DNA from: CADCTB01 sp038214685
Lineage (GTDB): Bacteria; Actinomycetota; Acidimicrobiia; Acidimicrobiales; AC-14
Length of the DNA: 37,363 bases
NCBI GenBank assembly: GCA_038214685.1
Contig: JBBQRO010000022.1
Location: forward strand, 1-37,363
Direction of reading: 5' to 3'
Shown: positions 1-7,591 of the stretch, one piece after another
Layout of the letters: each line of letters starts with the position of its first letter
How positions within the stretch are numbered: position 1 is the stretch's first letter
Notes under the pieces: model-generated
Seen by the model: the letters and a program-made list of their open reading frames with translations, nothing else
What the model was told of the DNA's origin: nothing
Database searches by the model: none
Made by a program: the position numbers and the translations under genes

Positions 1-763
1 GCGAATGCTGCTCGGTCTGATGGCACCTACAGCAGGATCGGCGACCATCAACGGCACGCCCTACCGTCAGCTCGCCGACCCGTTCCGCCACGTCGGAGCG
101 GTGCTCGAGTCGACGAACTTCCATCCAGGACGCCGGGCACGAGACCACCTGCGGGTGCTGTGCGTGGCGGTCGGGCTTCCGGTGAGCCGCGTCGACGAGG
201 TGCTGAGCGAAGTCGGCCTAGCGGATGTCGGCGCCCGGCGGGTCAAGGGCTTCTCCCTCGGGATGCGCCAGCGACTCGGGTTGGCTGGCGCTCTTCTGGG
301 CGAGCCAGAGGTGCTCATCCTCGACGAGCCCGCCAACGGGCTCGACCCCGAGGGCGTCCACTGGCTGCGCCGATTCCTGCGTGCCTACGCCGACAGGGGC
401 CGCACGGTGCTCGTGTCGAGCCACCTTCTGGCCGAGGTGGCCCAGACCGTGGACGACGTGGTCATCATCGCCGCCGGGAGGCTGATCACCCAGTCCTCGC
501 TGGCCGATCTGGCGAGCCGGGCCACACCCGGCGTGTGGGTTCGGACGCCGCAGGCGGCGGCGCTACGAGAGGCGCTGGCCGCCCGGGACCTCGTCGCCGA
601 GGTCAAGGGCGCCGACACGGTGATGGCGCTGGCGACGACCACCGACACCGTCGGCCTGATCGCCGCCGGCGCCGGCGTCGTGATCTACGAGATGACAGCC
701 CAGCGATTCGACCTCGAGGAGCTGTTCCTCGAGCTCACGACCACCACAGGAGGAATCCGATGA
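1..763 (+). CDS. ABC transporter ATP-binding protein, 5' truncated by window edge
   Basis: Nucleotide-binding subunit of an ABC exporter that hydrolyses ATP at the inner face of the membrane. The reading frame is open from base 2, and the visible protein begins just after where the Walker A loop should be (a helix reading MLLGLMAPTAG), so the true start lies outside the window. The ABC signature is present as FSLGMRQR, followed by Walker B LILDEPANGLD and the H-loop SSHLL. The C-terminal ~70 residues are the usual extension of the drug or antibiotic-type ABC-2 ATPases. The stop overlaps the start of the permease gene (ATGA), so the two are translationally coupled. The substrate cannot be told from the sequence. 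Confidence 0.93.
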   Translation, partial: RMLLGLMAPTAGSATINGTPYRQLADPFRHVGAVLESTNFHPGRRARDHLRVLCVAVGLPVSRVDEVLSEVGLADVGARRVKGFSLGMRQRLGLAGALLGEPEVLILDEPANGLDPEGVHWLRRFLRAYADRGRTVLVSSHLLAEVAQTVDDVVIIAAGRLITQSSLADLASRATPGVWVRTPQAAALREALAARDLVAEVKGADTVMALATTTDTVGLIAAGAGVVIYEMTAQRFDLEELFLELTTTTGGIR

Positions 764-1512
764 ACGATCTGATACGGGCCGAGTTAATGAAGCTGCGTAC
801 GACGCGGATGTTCTATGGCAACGCGCTGGCGACACTGGCCTTCGTGCCCCTCTTCGTGTCCGTCGCCATCCAGACCGCCGGAGGCGACGGGGGAGGGGCT
901 GCGCTCGACACCAGCGAGGGAGTGCGAAGCGTGTTGGCCGCAGCGTCGTCGGGCTCCCTCATGGTCCTCATGATCGGCATCATGGTCATGGCCGGGGAGT
1001 TCCGCCACTACACCGCGACCTCCACCTTCCTGGTCACCCCGGACCGCAGGCGGGTGGTCGGCGCCAAGTTGATCGCGTCGACGCTCGTCGGCGTGGGTCT
1101 CGCCATGCTTACCTCGGTGCTCAGCCTGGCCATCGCCGTGCCCTGGCTCGCGGCCAAGGACGTCACTGTCGACGTGTTCAGTGCCGAGGTCGGACTGATA
1201 CTGCTGGCCGCTATCGCGGCGACCGCGCTCTACGCGCTTATCGGCGTCGGCGTGGGCTCGCTGATCCGCAACCAGACGGCCGCTGTTGTCGCCGTCCTGG
1301 TGTGGGTCTTGGTCGTGGAGAACGCTCTCGTGAGCTTCGTACCTGATGTCGGCAGATGGCTCCCCGGCGTAGCGACCGACGCGCTCACAGGTGTGGCGAC
1401 GACGAACGATGGGTTGCTCCCGGCCTGGGGCGCAGGCCTCCTGTTGGGTGCCTACGGGTTGGCATTCGCCGCTGCGGGCATCCGCTTCGCCGTGGAAAGA
1501 GATGTCGCCTGA
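760..1512 (+). CDS. ABC-2 type transporter permease
   Basis: Membrane subunit partnering the preceding ATPase; 250 residues. It starts with MNDLIRAELMKLRTTRMFYG, the amphipathic lead-in typical of ABC-2 permeases, then shows about six hydrophobic segments, including the stretches around LMVLMIGIMVMAG, LIASTLVGVGLAML, LILLAAIAATALYALIGVG and the C-terminal LLLGAYGLAFAAAG. The ATG at 760 is preceded by AGGAGG at 748-753 and overlaps the upstream stop. The GSLIRNQTAAV loop before the fifth helix is typical of this family. Probably exports a lipid, peptide or drug; the direction is inferred from family type, not seen. Confidence 0.88.
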   Translation: MNDLIRAELMKLRTTRMFYGNALATLAFVPLFVSVAIQTAGGDGGGAALDTSEGVRSVLAAASSGSLMVLMIGIMVMAGEFRHYTATSTFLVTPDRRRVVGAKLIASTLVGVGLAMLTSVLSLAIAVPWLAAKDVTVDVFSAEVGLILLAAIAATALYALIGVGVGSLIRNQTAAVVAVLVWVLVVENALVSFVPDVGRWLPGVATDALTGVATTNDGLLPAWGAGLLLGAYGLAFAAAGIRFAVERDVA

Positions 1513-1600
1513 TTCCATCCGACGTCGGCAGTCTCGAAAGCCATCCGCTTACGAAACTGCCGACGTCACGTGAATTGGTTCAACCGAGACGCCCGCTCGA

Positions 1601-1744
1601 TTAGCGGACGATCTGGCCGTATGCGGCCTCCGCCTCGAGCAGCCCGATGAGATCGATGCCAACGTGCTCGCCGAGCGGCGCTCCATTGCGCACAAGCGTC
1701 GAGGTCTCGGTGGGTGTCAGCCACGGTTGACACGATCCGCAACG
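1601..1744 (-). pseudogene. Possible C-terminal gene remnant, family unknown
   Basis: On the minus strand a 47-codon open stretch ends in TAA at 1601-1603 and reads as plausible protein (ends EAAYGQIVR) with G or C at about four in five third codon positions. It has no start codon: the frame opens just after a TGA inside the palindrome at 1743-1760. It looks like the tail of a lost gene. I do not recognise the family, and chance is possible. Confidence 0.25.
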
Positions 1745-1760
1745 TCAGCCTAAGCTGACG
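1727..1760 (+). promoter_or_regulatory. Promoter with overlapping palindromic operator for the HTH gene
   Basis: TTGACA at 1727-1732 is a perfect -35 box; 18 bases later TAAGCT (1751-1756) fits the -10 pattern TAnnnT. A perfect 7-bp inverted repeat, CGTCAGC (1743-1749) and GCTGACG (1754-1760) around CTAA, covers the -10 box. The GTG start at 1763 falls where transcription would begin, implying a leaderless message. The layout suggests repression, most simply autorepression by the HTH protein; that part is inference. Confidence 0.6.
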
Positions 1761-1762
1761 GC

Positions 1763-1990
1763 GTGCGAGAGGTCTCCAGCCTGAGCGACGCGGTGGACAG
1801 CCGCGACCCATCGGTGGGACTGACGGCGGTGGCGGCTCTGCGAGACCTGGTCGAGGAGCTTGAGGAACTGCATGTCGAGAACGCGCGCTCCCTGGGCTGG
1901 TCCTGGCAAGCGATCGCGGAGGCGCTCGGGATAACCCGCCAGTCGGTCCACAAGAAGCACCATGTCCGCAGGCGCGGGAGGCGACCGTAG
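1763..1990 (+). CDS. Small helix-turn-helix DNA-binding protein
   Basis: A 75-residue regulator. Residues ~24-45 form a helix (ALRDLVEELEELHVENARS) and are followed by the helix-turn-helix LGWSWQAIAEALGITRQSVH, ending in a basic tail (KKHHVRRRGRRP). This type is commonly found in actinobacteria directly upstream of a Clp N-terminal-domain protein, and here it overlaps the start of just such a (broken) gene at 1962. The GTG start is chosen because it sits immediately after a promoter/palindrome at 1727-1760; there is no Shine-Dalgarno, consistent with leaderless translation. It probably controls its own operon. The regulator itself looks intact. Confidence 0.75.
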   Translation: MREVSSLSDAVDSRDPSVGLTAVAALRDLVEELEELHVENARSLGWSWQAIAEALGITRQSVHKKHHVRRRGRRP

Positions 1991-2523
1991 TCTTCGATCG
2001 CGCGACCAGAACACCAAGGCGATCATCGACGCCGGGCTGGAGGCGTCTCGTCGCCTTGGCCACAACTGGCTCGCACCGAACACGTGCTCCTCGCCTTAGC
2101 GCAGCGTCGAGGACTTCTGCCTGATGAGGTCGCCGGTCTGCTGCCCGGCGCTGATGACGTTGCCTCCGCCCTCACAACGGTCATCGGTCACGTCCCGCCG
2201 CGACCCCACCTTCTCAAGGTGGTCGGGATAGACCTCGACCAGGTTCGCTCCGCCGTCCGCCAGACCTTCGGCGATGAAGCTGTTGAGGACTTGGGACGCA
2301 GACGCATCCAACAGCCATGGCAGCCGTGGCGGCGTCCGAGCCGCACCTGCACTTCGCTGCTGGCGGGGGACGACGATCGTCGCTCCCCGTCTCCAGCAGT
2401 CCCTCGAGCATGCGAGCCGATGACGCCGAGCGCCGCCACCTGGCTGCCATCGATCCACCAGCGCTGCTATTCGGGACGATCGAGGTCGAGAACGCGTTGT
2501 CACCGAACGCGCCGGCACCCTAG
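1962..2523 (+). pseudogene. Clp N-terminal-domain protein, frameshifted
   Basis: ClpA/ClpC-type N-domain repeats bind substrates or adaptors; stand-alone Clp-N proteins accompany HTH genes like the one just upstream. The ATG at 1962 opens a frame reading DAGLEASRRLGHNWL, then stops at 2097-2099. The family motif (RLGHNWxGTEHLLLAL) resumes in another frame as TEHVLLALAQRRGLLPDEVA from about 2076, which fits loss of a single G around 2070-2075. A second shift near 2320-2400 is suggested because a second-repeat-like stretch (AIDPPALLFGTIEVE) lies in the third frame and ends at 2523. The product is therefore not made as one chain. Sequence error is the alternative to true decay. Confidence 0.6.
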
Positions 2524-2558
2524 GGACATCATCGACACACCGCTCTGCCCGCCGCTCG

Positions 2559-2689
2559 CTCCCCGCCTCCTGCCACGCGGCTCCCGGGGGCCGACGGCGT
2601 GTCCCCTCACAACGCGGTCCGGAGCGCCAGGCCGTCTCCCCCGAACGCCGGCCATTTGTCGCAGTCGTAGACGTTCTCGTTCATCGAGG
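2559..2689. repeat. Dispersed repeat, long copy A
   Basis: About 130 bases that match 13908-14032 at roughly 90% by eye, from CTCCCCGC through CCACGCGGC, GGGGGCCGACGGCGTGTC, CGGAGCGCCAGGCCGTCTC to GTCGCAGTCGTAG and CGTTCTCGTTCA. Read on the minus strand both copies encode a similar peptide (NENxYDCDxWPAFG) ending in a stop, so they may be the 3' end of a decayed mobile gene. Confidence 0.7.
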
Positions 2690-2788
2690 CGAAGGTGTCA
2701 AATGTTCACGACCCAGCCGCCCGGCGTGGCCGCTTCGGTCTTCGAATCTGGTCTTGGCGGCCTCTGCGACGGGGAGTTGTCGTTTGCT

Positions 2789-3199
2789 CTAGCCCTTACC
2801 TCCGCCCTTGCCCTTTCCCTTGCTGTCGCCATTGCCGGGCGGCTGAGTCGACCTCGGGGCACTCGTCACGGCCGGGGCCGTCCCGGATGTCGGGGCGACG
2901 GTGGTCACTGTCTGCGGGGCTGAAGTCCCGAGTTGGGCCTCCACCTCGGCCGCTGCGGCCAGCACCTTGGTTGCGTTCGCCTCGCTCAACTGGTTGCCCT
3001 GCCGGAGATCGGTCACCGAGGCCCGAAGCTGGGCGAGCTTGGTCGCGGCAGATGCGCGGTCACCGCTCATCGCCGCGGCCTTGATCTGCTCGACCTGCGG
3101 ACCAAGTTGACTGGCGGCCGTCTGGCCAATTCCAGACATCGAGTCTCCGCAGCCGGCCATAGCCAGGAGAATGAAGGTCCCGAGTACCAGGCGTCTCAC
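2789..3199 (-). CDS. Predicted lipoprotein, coupled to a Ser/Thr kinase gene
   Basis: A 136-residue exported protein. The N-terminus MRRLVLGTFILLAMAGCGDS is a classic lipoprotein signal with lipobox LAMAGC, so the mature protein would be lipid-anchored at Cys17 outside the membrane. Residues ~25-90 are helical and alanine-rich; the tail is a low-complexity Ser/Thr/Pro linker ending in a Gly-Lys run (SKGKGKGGGKG). Its start overlaps the stop of the kinase gene by four bases (ATGA), so the two are co-translated. It may be a ligand-binding or wall-associated partner of the kinase. No domain is recognised. Confidence 0.75.
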   Translation of the reverse strand: MRRLVLGTFILLAMAGCGDSMSGIGQTAASQLGPQVEQIKAAAMSGDRASAATKLAQLRASVTDLRQGNQLSEANATKVLAAAAEVEAQLGTSAPQTVTTVAPTSGTAPAVTSAPRSTQPPGNGDSKGKGKGGGKG

Positions 3200-4392
3200 G
3201 GCCGCACCGCCTCCTCCAGGTTCTTGATCGCCCGGTCAAGGCCTAGAGGGATGCTGCCAGGAGAAGCGGAGTTTGCCGTGGTGGGTATGTTGGCCGTCGG
3301 CGACCCGGTGTTGGACCCGCCGCGGGTGCCGATGATCACCACGAGGACGAACAGGGCAACCACAGCGACCGCAGCGATCACGCCAGGACGGCCTCGCAAG
3401 GCTGAAGCCCGGCCACCAGATAGATGGGTAGCGCGCAGTGGACCGACCTCGGCCGGCGGAGCCGCTGGCGAGGACAGAACTTGGGTAGCCGACGGGGGTG
3501 GGAGCATCTGTGTGGCACCCACGGCCGGGCCGTCCAGCACGGTCGGGTCACCAACAGCGGGGGCATCAGGCGAGGCTTGGAGCGCGCTGGCCATGGCAGT
3601 GGCGCTGGCGAACCGCTGGCCGGGATCCTTAGCCATTGCTTTTTCGATGGTGGCGACCAGACCCGGTTCGAGTCCGGGACAGAGCTCCGACAGCGGCACG
3701 ACCTTGTGGGCCTCGACCGCTCGCATCAACCCGATGGGGGTGTCGGCGTCGAAGGGCTTGCGGCCGGTGAGGGCTTCGTACAGAACGACCCCGACCGCGT
3801 AGATGTCACTCTGCGGGGAGGCCGACTGGCCCGTCACCCGCTCGGGGGCGAGGTAGGCGGCCGTCCCCACGATCATGCCGGTCGAGGTGAGGTGGAGACC
3901 CTCTGTGCTCTTGGCGATCCCGAAATCTCCCAACTTGGCCGTGCCGTTCGGAGTGAGGAGAACGTTGCCCGGCTTGATGTCGCGGTGCAGGATGCCGGCC
4001 TGGTGGGAGGCAGCCAGGGCGCTGAGGACCTCGATGCCGACGCGCCGGGCCTGATCGGGGTCGAGTGAACCGACGACGAGTTCGTCAGCCAAGGTGCGGC
4101 CCGGCAACAACTCCATGACCAGGAAGGGCGTGCCGTCCTCCTCTCCGCTGTCATAGACGAGAACGACGTTCGGGTGGGTGAGGCGGGCGGCGGAGCGGGC
4201 CTCGACGTCGAAGCGCTCTCGAACGCTCGGCTCCGAGGCCATCTGGGCGTTGAGCAGCTTGACCGCAACCGGTCGGTCCAGGCGGAGATCGGTGGCCGAC
4301 CACACCTCACCCATTCCGCCCCGGCCCACGACCTCGCGGAGTCGGTAGCGGTCGGCCAGGGTCACCGGTAGGCGGCGGGCATCGGTGACCAT
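3196..4392 (-). CDS. Membrane Ser/Thr protein kinase (PknB/Hanks type)
   Basis: A 398-residue eukaryotic-like kinase that phosphorylates proteins on Ser/Thr. The glycine loop is GRGGMG (23-28), the ATP lysine K45 (AVKLL), the alpha-C glutamate E64, the catalytic HRDIKPGN (D138), the metal-binding DFG (156-158) and APE (182-184); all are intact. A Pro/Ala-rich linker leads to one transmembrane helix (~residues 335-355, VIAAVAVVALFVLVVII) and a short ~40-residue extracellular tail with no PASTA repeats. It is followed by an overlapping lipoprotein gene. The small outer domain plus lipoprotein suggests sensing through the partner, which is inference. Confidence 0.95.
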   Translation of the reverse strand: MVTDARRLPVTLADRYRLREVVGRGGMGEVWSATDLRLDRPVAVKLLNAQMASEPSVRERFDVEARSAARLTHPNVVLVYDSGEEDGTPFLVMELLPGRTLADELVVGSLDPDQARRVGIEVLSALAASHQAGILHRDIKPGNVLLTPNGTAKLGDFGIAKSTEGLHLTSTGMIVGTAAYLAPERVTGQSASPQSDIYAVGVVLYEALTGRKPFDADTPIGLMRAVEAHKVVPLSELCPGLEPGLVATIEKAMAKDPGQRFASATAMASALQASPDAPAVGDPTVLDGPAVGATQMLPPPSATQVLSSPAAPPAEVGPLRATHLSGGRASALRGRPGVIAAVAVVALFVLVVIIGTRGGSNTGSPTANIPTTANSASPGSIPLGLDRAIKNLEEAVRP

Positions 4393-5033
4393 CGGGTGGT
4401 TACTACCCAGCTGGTGGACGGCGGCACCGCCTCGTCTCGGACTTGGCAGACGGTCGCCGTGCCGGCAGACCGAACACTTGGTTGTAGATGTCGCTTCTGA
4501 CGACGACCGTGCCGGCTTCTGAACGCTCGTCTGGGCCAGGCCAATGGCCCGCAGTCGTCGATGATATGCCCTACCTGGTGGCCGACGCGGTCGATCTTTC
4601 TGTACACCACTTCCACGCCGGTGGCGGGGTGCCGATCACCCAGGGAGAGGCCCGATATCGCCGATGCCGTCATCAAGAATCCCGATGCCGAGGTCGGTGA
4701 CGGCGGTCGAACTGCCGAGCGGCGCTGTCCCGCCGCCGATCCGCGATCGGCCTGCGGCCCGCATCGCCGACCAGAAGCGGCGGGGCGAGGTGGTCACCGA
4801 CGACAACATCTTGAGTCGACTGGACAGCATCATCCCCGATCCCGTCGGGGAGAAATGGGGCCAGAAATGGTGGCGGAGCGGCTGCGCCGGCCGAGCCCCA
4901 CCGAGCCCCACGAGGGACGCCGGGAGCTCAGGTCGTACTTGCGCCGCTGGTAGAACGGGCGAGCCGGGTACATCCACCACAAGCGTCGGCCACGGCCGCC
5001 GTGCCGCCACAAATCCGAAAGGTCGACTTGTCC
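4393..5033. other. 640-base stretch without a recognisable gene
   Basis: Open frames here are short, run on both strands and lack convincing starts or family motifs. A minus-strand stretch near 4520-4660 (around LGDRHPATGVEVVYRKIDRV) and a plus-strand stretch near 4700-4870 (around RRGEVVTDDNILSRLDSIIP) read somewhat like protein, but neither has a start with a ribosome site. This is probably decayed sequence plus the upstream region of the kinase and of the small gene at 5034. Confidence 0.5.
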
Positions 5034-5261
5034 ATGAGTACCGAGCGCCGCCCTGTCCGCTACATCACCCTGGCAGACGACGACCATCAGCCGCTCGGAG
5101 TCGTGGCGCACGGAGGAGCCGCCTGGATGATCAATTGCGGATTGTGCTCGCACGCAACCCCGATCTCCAGCCCCGACGCTGGGGTGGCGGAGCTCTTGGA
5201 TCACATCGAGCGCGCCCACCCCGCAGGCCCGCTCATCGAGGTCAGTGAGGTCGTCGATTAG
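5034..5261 (+). CDS. Small zinc-finger-like protein, unknown function
   Basis: A 75-residue acidic protein starting MSTERRPVRYITLADDDH. A CGLC pair and, about 18 residues later, HIERAH give a Cys-x2-Cys...His-x4-His spacing that could bind one zinc, like a C2H2 finger with a long loop. The rest (VVAHGGAAWMINCG) looks like a short beta-hairpin. The ATG at 5034 is preferred over an in-frame GTG at 5001 because an AAAGG lies upstream and the residues before it look non-native. It stands alone between gene-poor stretches. Function unknown; a regulatory or nucleic-acid-binding role is a guess. Confidence 0.55.
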   Translation: MSTERRPVRYITLADDDHQPLGVVAHGGAAWMINCGLCSHATPISSPDAGVAELLDHIERAHPAGPLIEVSEVVD

Positions 5262-5875
5262 TTGGGGGGCGGTGAATGGCGACAGGCGCAGAGCTCGAGG
5301 GGGGTGCGAGAAGCCCGATTGCGGAGGGCGGCCAGTTCCGCCGTCGGCCAATGCTGCGCCGGTCCAGTAGCGGAGCGGCTCGGAGCCCGCTGGCTCGCCC
5401 GTACCAGCCACGGGCACGGTGAGACTGTGGGATGCCCTCGCTGATGGGTCGGTCCGTGCCCACGATGACCGCCCGGTGTGGGCATAAGGCGAAGTGGACC
5501 ACAGTGTTCCATCGTCTCGTTCATCCCGGGCCCAGGGCGTGCCCTCGCCTCATGCACCGGGGGTGTCGGGAGCTCAACGAAGCCGTTGGCATTCATTGAG
5601 GCCAATGTGTCAAGCGCGCATGAGCCGCAGTGCTCTCACAACGCCCTCAGCCGTAACTCGTCGAGCCCACCACGATCGCTCTTGGTGCTCCAACCGAACC
5701 TGGGCGGCTATCTCGGTCGCATCCGGAACAGGGTCGGGAAATCAAGGCGTGATCTCAGCTCAGACCAGGAAAGCAACCTCCGGATTGGCACGAACCGGCC
5801 GCTTCGCGGGGGATTGTCGGACCCGTCCCGTTGGCACAGCCTTGTATGCCGGGTGGATTGAGGCCGAGACCTTCG
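5262..5875. other. Gene-poor stretch holding a repeat core
   Basis: No convincing gene. It contains one short copy of the dispersed repeat (5583-5630). Minus-strand translation next to it gives CGSCALDTLASMNAN, similar to the peptide encoded by the other copies. The remaining frames look like chance openings in high-GC DNA. Confidence 0.5.
5583..5630. repeat. Dispersed repeat, short core copy
   Basis: Shares GAGGxCAATGTGTCAAG and GCGCATGA with the copy at 10438-10485, and more loosely with the right end of the long copies at 2676-2712 and 14015-14035. The match to 10438-10485 is near-exact over about 30 bases by eye. Confidence 0.6.
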
Positions 5876-6250
5876 TCACTGTGACGACGGTGCGGCCTTG
5901 CGTCGACCCGCGTAGATCAGCGCAAGGGCCACGATCGTCAGCACGATGGCCACCGCAACCGAGGGCGCCACCCAGCCCGGCACTTCCTCCTCCTCGCCGA
6001 CGAAGAGCACAGGAATGCCACTGAGAGCCGAGAGCACCCGGGACACGACCACGGTCGGGACGCCACCTTGCTTTCCCCGCCACGCCAGGCTCACTCCAAC
6101 CAAGGTGATGATCCCCAGCACCACCCCGATTACCAGAACAGGGACCGGTGGCCCGTTGTCGGCGCCCGCCCCGCTGACGCTGACGATGTCGACCACAGCG
6201 AGAACCGCGGAGATGATCAAACCGATGGTGAGGTTGCGGGAACGGGTCAA
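5876..6250 (-). CDS. Four-helix integral membrane protein, unknown
   Basis: A 124-residue membrane protein. The TTG at 6250-6248 is chosen as start because a perfect AGGAGG (6261-6256 on the minus strand) lies five bases upstream; a longer frame reaching 6424 would put that site inside the gene and has no site of its own. The protein begins LTRSRNLTIGLIISAV and has four hydrophobic segments: LTIGLIISAVLAVVDIV, VLVIGVVLGIITLVGVSL, VVSRVLSALSGIPVLFV and VAVAIVLTIVALALIYAG. It ends in a basic tail (GRRKAAPSSQ), suggesting a cytoplasmic C-terminus. No family recognised; it stands alone. Confidence 0.65.
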   Translation of the reverse strand: MTRSRNLTIGLIISAVLAVVDIVSVSGAGADNGPPVPVLVIGVVLGIITLVGVSLAWRGKQGGVPTVVVSRVLSALSGIPVLFVGEEEEVPGWVAPSVAVAIVLTIVALALIYAGRRKAAPSSQ

Positions 6251-6445
6251 GGAAACCTCCTGAGAGACATCGAATGGAGTCACTTTGACAGTGATCTCGC
6301 GGTACATGCCCATGGTGAAGTGCCCGGTTGAAGCCCTTGGGCGGGCCGTCGGGGGTGGCCTCGGATCGTCTTGGCGCTCAGGCTCCTGCGCGCTTGCTGT
6401 CCACAAGGAAGCCGTCGACGCCACTAATGACAGACCCAGCCCTTG

Positions 6446-6481
6446 AGCCGTGCAGCGGGCTGGTCGGTCCGCTGCACGGCT
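6446..6481 (-). terminator. Strong hairpin downstream of the secreted-protein gene
   Basis: A perfect 13-bp stem, AGCCGTGCAGCGG (6446-6458) and CCGCTGCACGGCT (6469-6481), with a 10-base loop, 40 bases past the stop of the minus-strand gene at 6522-7025. No U-tract follows, as is common in high-GC actinobacteria. Most likely its transcription terminator. Confidence 0.65.
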
Positions 6482-6521
6482 GGGCCACCGCTGGCGATCG
6501 CATGGAATGCGCCCCCAGCCG

Positions 6522-7025
6522 TCAGCGGAGGGTCAGGCTGCCCTCAGTACGGATGATCCCGATCTCGAAGAGCGGTGGCGAGCCGGGTGGGAGGCAACGA
6601 CCTTCGCCGTCACGGGCACCCACCGAGGTCACGCGTACCGTGTCAGTGCTGCTGCCGCTGGCGCCCTGAAAGGCTCCTGTCCCGCCGGTGATCGTCGAGG
6701 TATCGACGATGTTGATGGTGGTGACGCAGCTCGACGGATTGAACTCGATGTGCGGTCGGCCCGCCCTGGCCACCGTTGCGAACAACTCGCCCTCCGAGAA
6801 GGCGTAGGTGGCCTGGAACGGGCTGCCGGGCGGGACCTGCGTCCGGTTGTCGACTTCGGTTCCAACGCCCGTGATCACACCCGTGGCGACGATCCTGTGC
6901 GGACCGGCGCCGACCTGGATGATGGTGAACCGCTGGCTGCCCGTCTCGGCGACCGCCTGGCCGGGCGATGCCAGCAGGGCAAGGCCGCCGACAAGTGTGG
7001 CCACGGCGCGCTTCTTCATACTCAT
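6522..7025 (-). CDS. Secreted beta-barrel-like protein (allene oxide cyclase-like fold)
   Basis: A 167-residue exported protein. MSMKKRAVATLVGGLALLASPGQAVAETG is a Sec signal with likely cleavage after AVA. The mature part alternates beta strands, and the stretch TITGGTGAFQGASGS resembles the TGGTGxFxGAxG turn of allene oxide cyclase/dirigent-like barrels. Two cysteines (SSCVT and GRCLP) could form a disulfide. The ATG at 7025 follows GGAGG six bases upstream. A strong hairpin lies downstream. It has no operon partner; the adjacent gene is divergent. An enzymatic role is not implied, since many bacterial proteins with this motif are uncharacterised. Confidence 0.7.
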   Translation of the reverse strand: MSMKKRAVATLVGGLALLASPGQAVAETGSQRFTIIQVGAGPHRIVATGVITGVGTEVDNRTQVPPGSPFQATYAFSEGELFATVARAGRPHIEFNPSSCVTTINIVDTSTITGGTGAFQGASGSSTDTVRVTSVGARDGEGRCLPPGSPPLFEIGIIRTEGSLTLR

Positions 7026-7133
7026 GTCTGTCCTCCGTCTAGTCAGGGAATGTGGGCCCTCTTCGACCCGGCGTGGTCGACCTGGGTTGGCCCCGGCGTG
7101 GTGCCATCTCGGCCTACGGTCGACTACGGCGTC

Positions 7134-7190
7134 ACCCTAGGAAGGACGTCATGGCGATCCATCAGGGCAAGCCCTTGAAATTCCTAGGGT
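7134..7190. promoter_or_regulatory. Perfect 10-bp inverted repeat upstream of the receiver gene
   Basis: ACCCTAGGAA (7134-7143) and TTCCTAGGGT (7181-7190) are exact reverse complements separated by 37 bases; each arm contains the 6-bp palindrome CCTAGG. They lie 45-100 bases before the two-component cluster. Possibly a paired binding site for a dimeric regulator, perhaps one of the NarL-type proteins encoded downstream; this is not shown. Confidence 0.5.
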
Positions 7191-7234
7191 TATCCCTCAT
7201 GCCACGGGCGCTGCGGGCGTGTCACGATGCAGCG

Positions 7235-7591
7235 GTGGCTCGAACGGTCCTCATCGTCGATGACCATGATGGCTTTCGCATGCAGGCTGCTGACATGCTC
7301 CAAGCCGCCGGCTACGACGTCGTCGGGTCATGTGCCGACGGGCGCTCCGCGCTTGCAGCCATCTTCGAGCTGGGCCCCGATGTGGTGCTGCTCGACGTGC
7401 AACTGCCCGACACCGACGGGTTCCAGTTGATCTCCGAACTTGTCCCGGGGCCGCATCGTCCGGCGATTGTGCTGATCTCCAGCCGCGAGGCAGCCGACTA
7501 TGGCACTCGGGTCGGTCGCAGCGGAGCGACCGGATTCATCACCAAGGCCGAGCTCTCGGCCCAGTCGCTCCTCGCGGTGATCGGCCGGTGA
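7235..7591 (+). CDS. Stand-alone response-regulator receiver protein
   Basis: A 118-residue CheY-like protein with no output domain. The acidic pair is D9-D10 (LIVDDHD), the phospho-acceptor is D54 (VVLLDVQLPD), and the conserved Ser/Thr (VLISS) and Lys (FITKAE) are present. The GTG at 7235 is chosen because it places LIVDD at the normal distance from the N-terminus; upstream in-frame codons look non-coding. Its stop overlaps the GTG start of the histidine kinase gene (GTGA), so they are made together. It may act as a phosphate sink or protein-interaction switch for the adjacent kinase. Confidence 0.88.
   Translation: MARTVLIVDDHDGFRMQAADMLQAAGYDVVGSCADGRSALAAIFELGPDVVLLDVQLPDTDGFQLISELVPGPHRPAIVLISSREAADYGTRVGRSGATGFITKAELSAQSLLAVIGR

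Noticed and set aside
784..1518. Long minus-strand open frame opposite the ABC-2 permease
   Set aside because: Low-complexity His/Asp/Gly-rich translation typical of the antisense of a high-GC gene; no start site or motif.
2559..2689. Repeat copy A as a CRISPR repeat or integron attC site
   Set aside because: Copies are few, far apart and imperfect; no regular spacers or cassette array, and no hairpin typical of attC.
4664..5248. 194-codon plus-strand frame overlapping the small zinc-finger-like gene
   Set aside because: Its 3' part is Arg/Pro-rich shadow of the gene at 5034, there is no ribosome site, and no motif is recognised.
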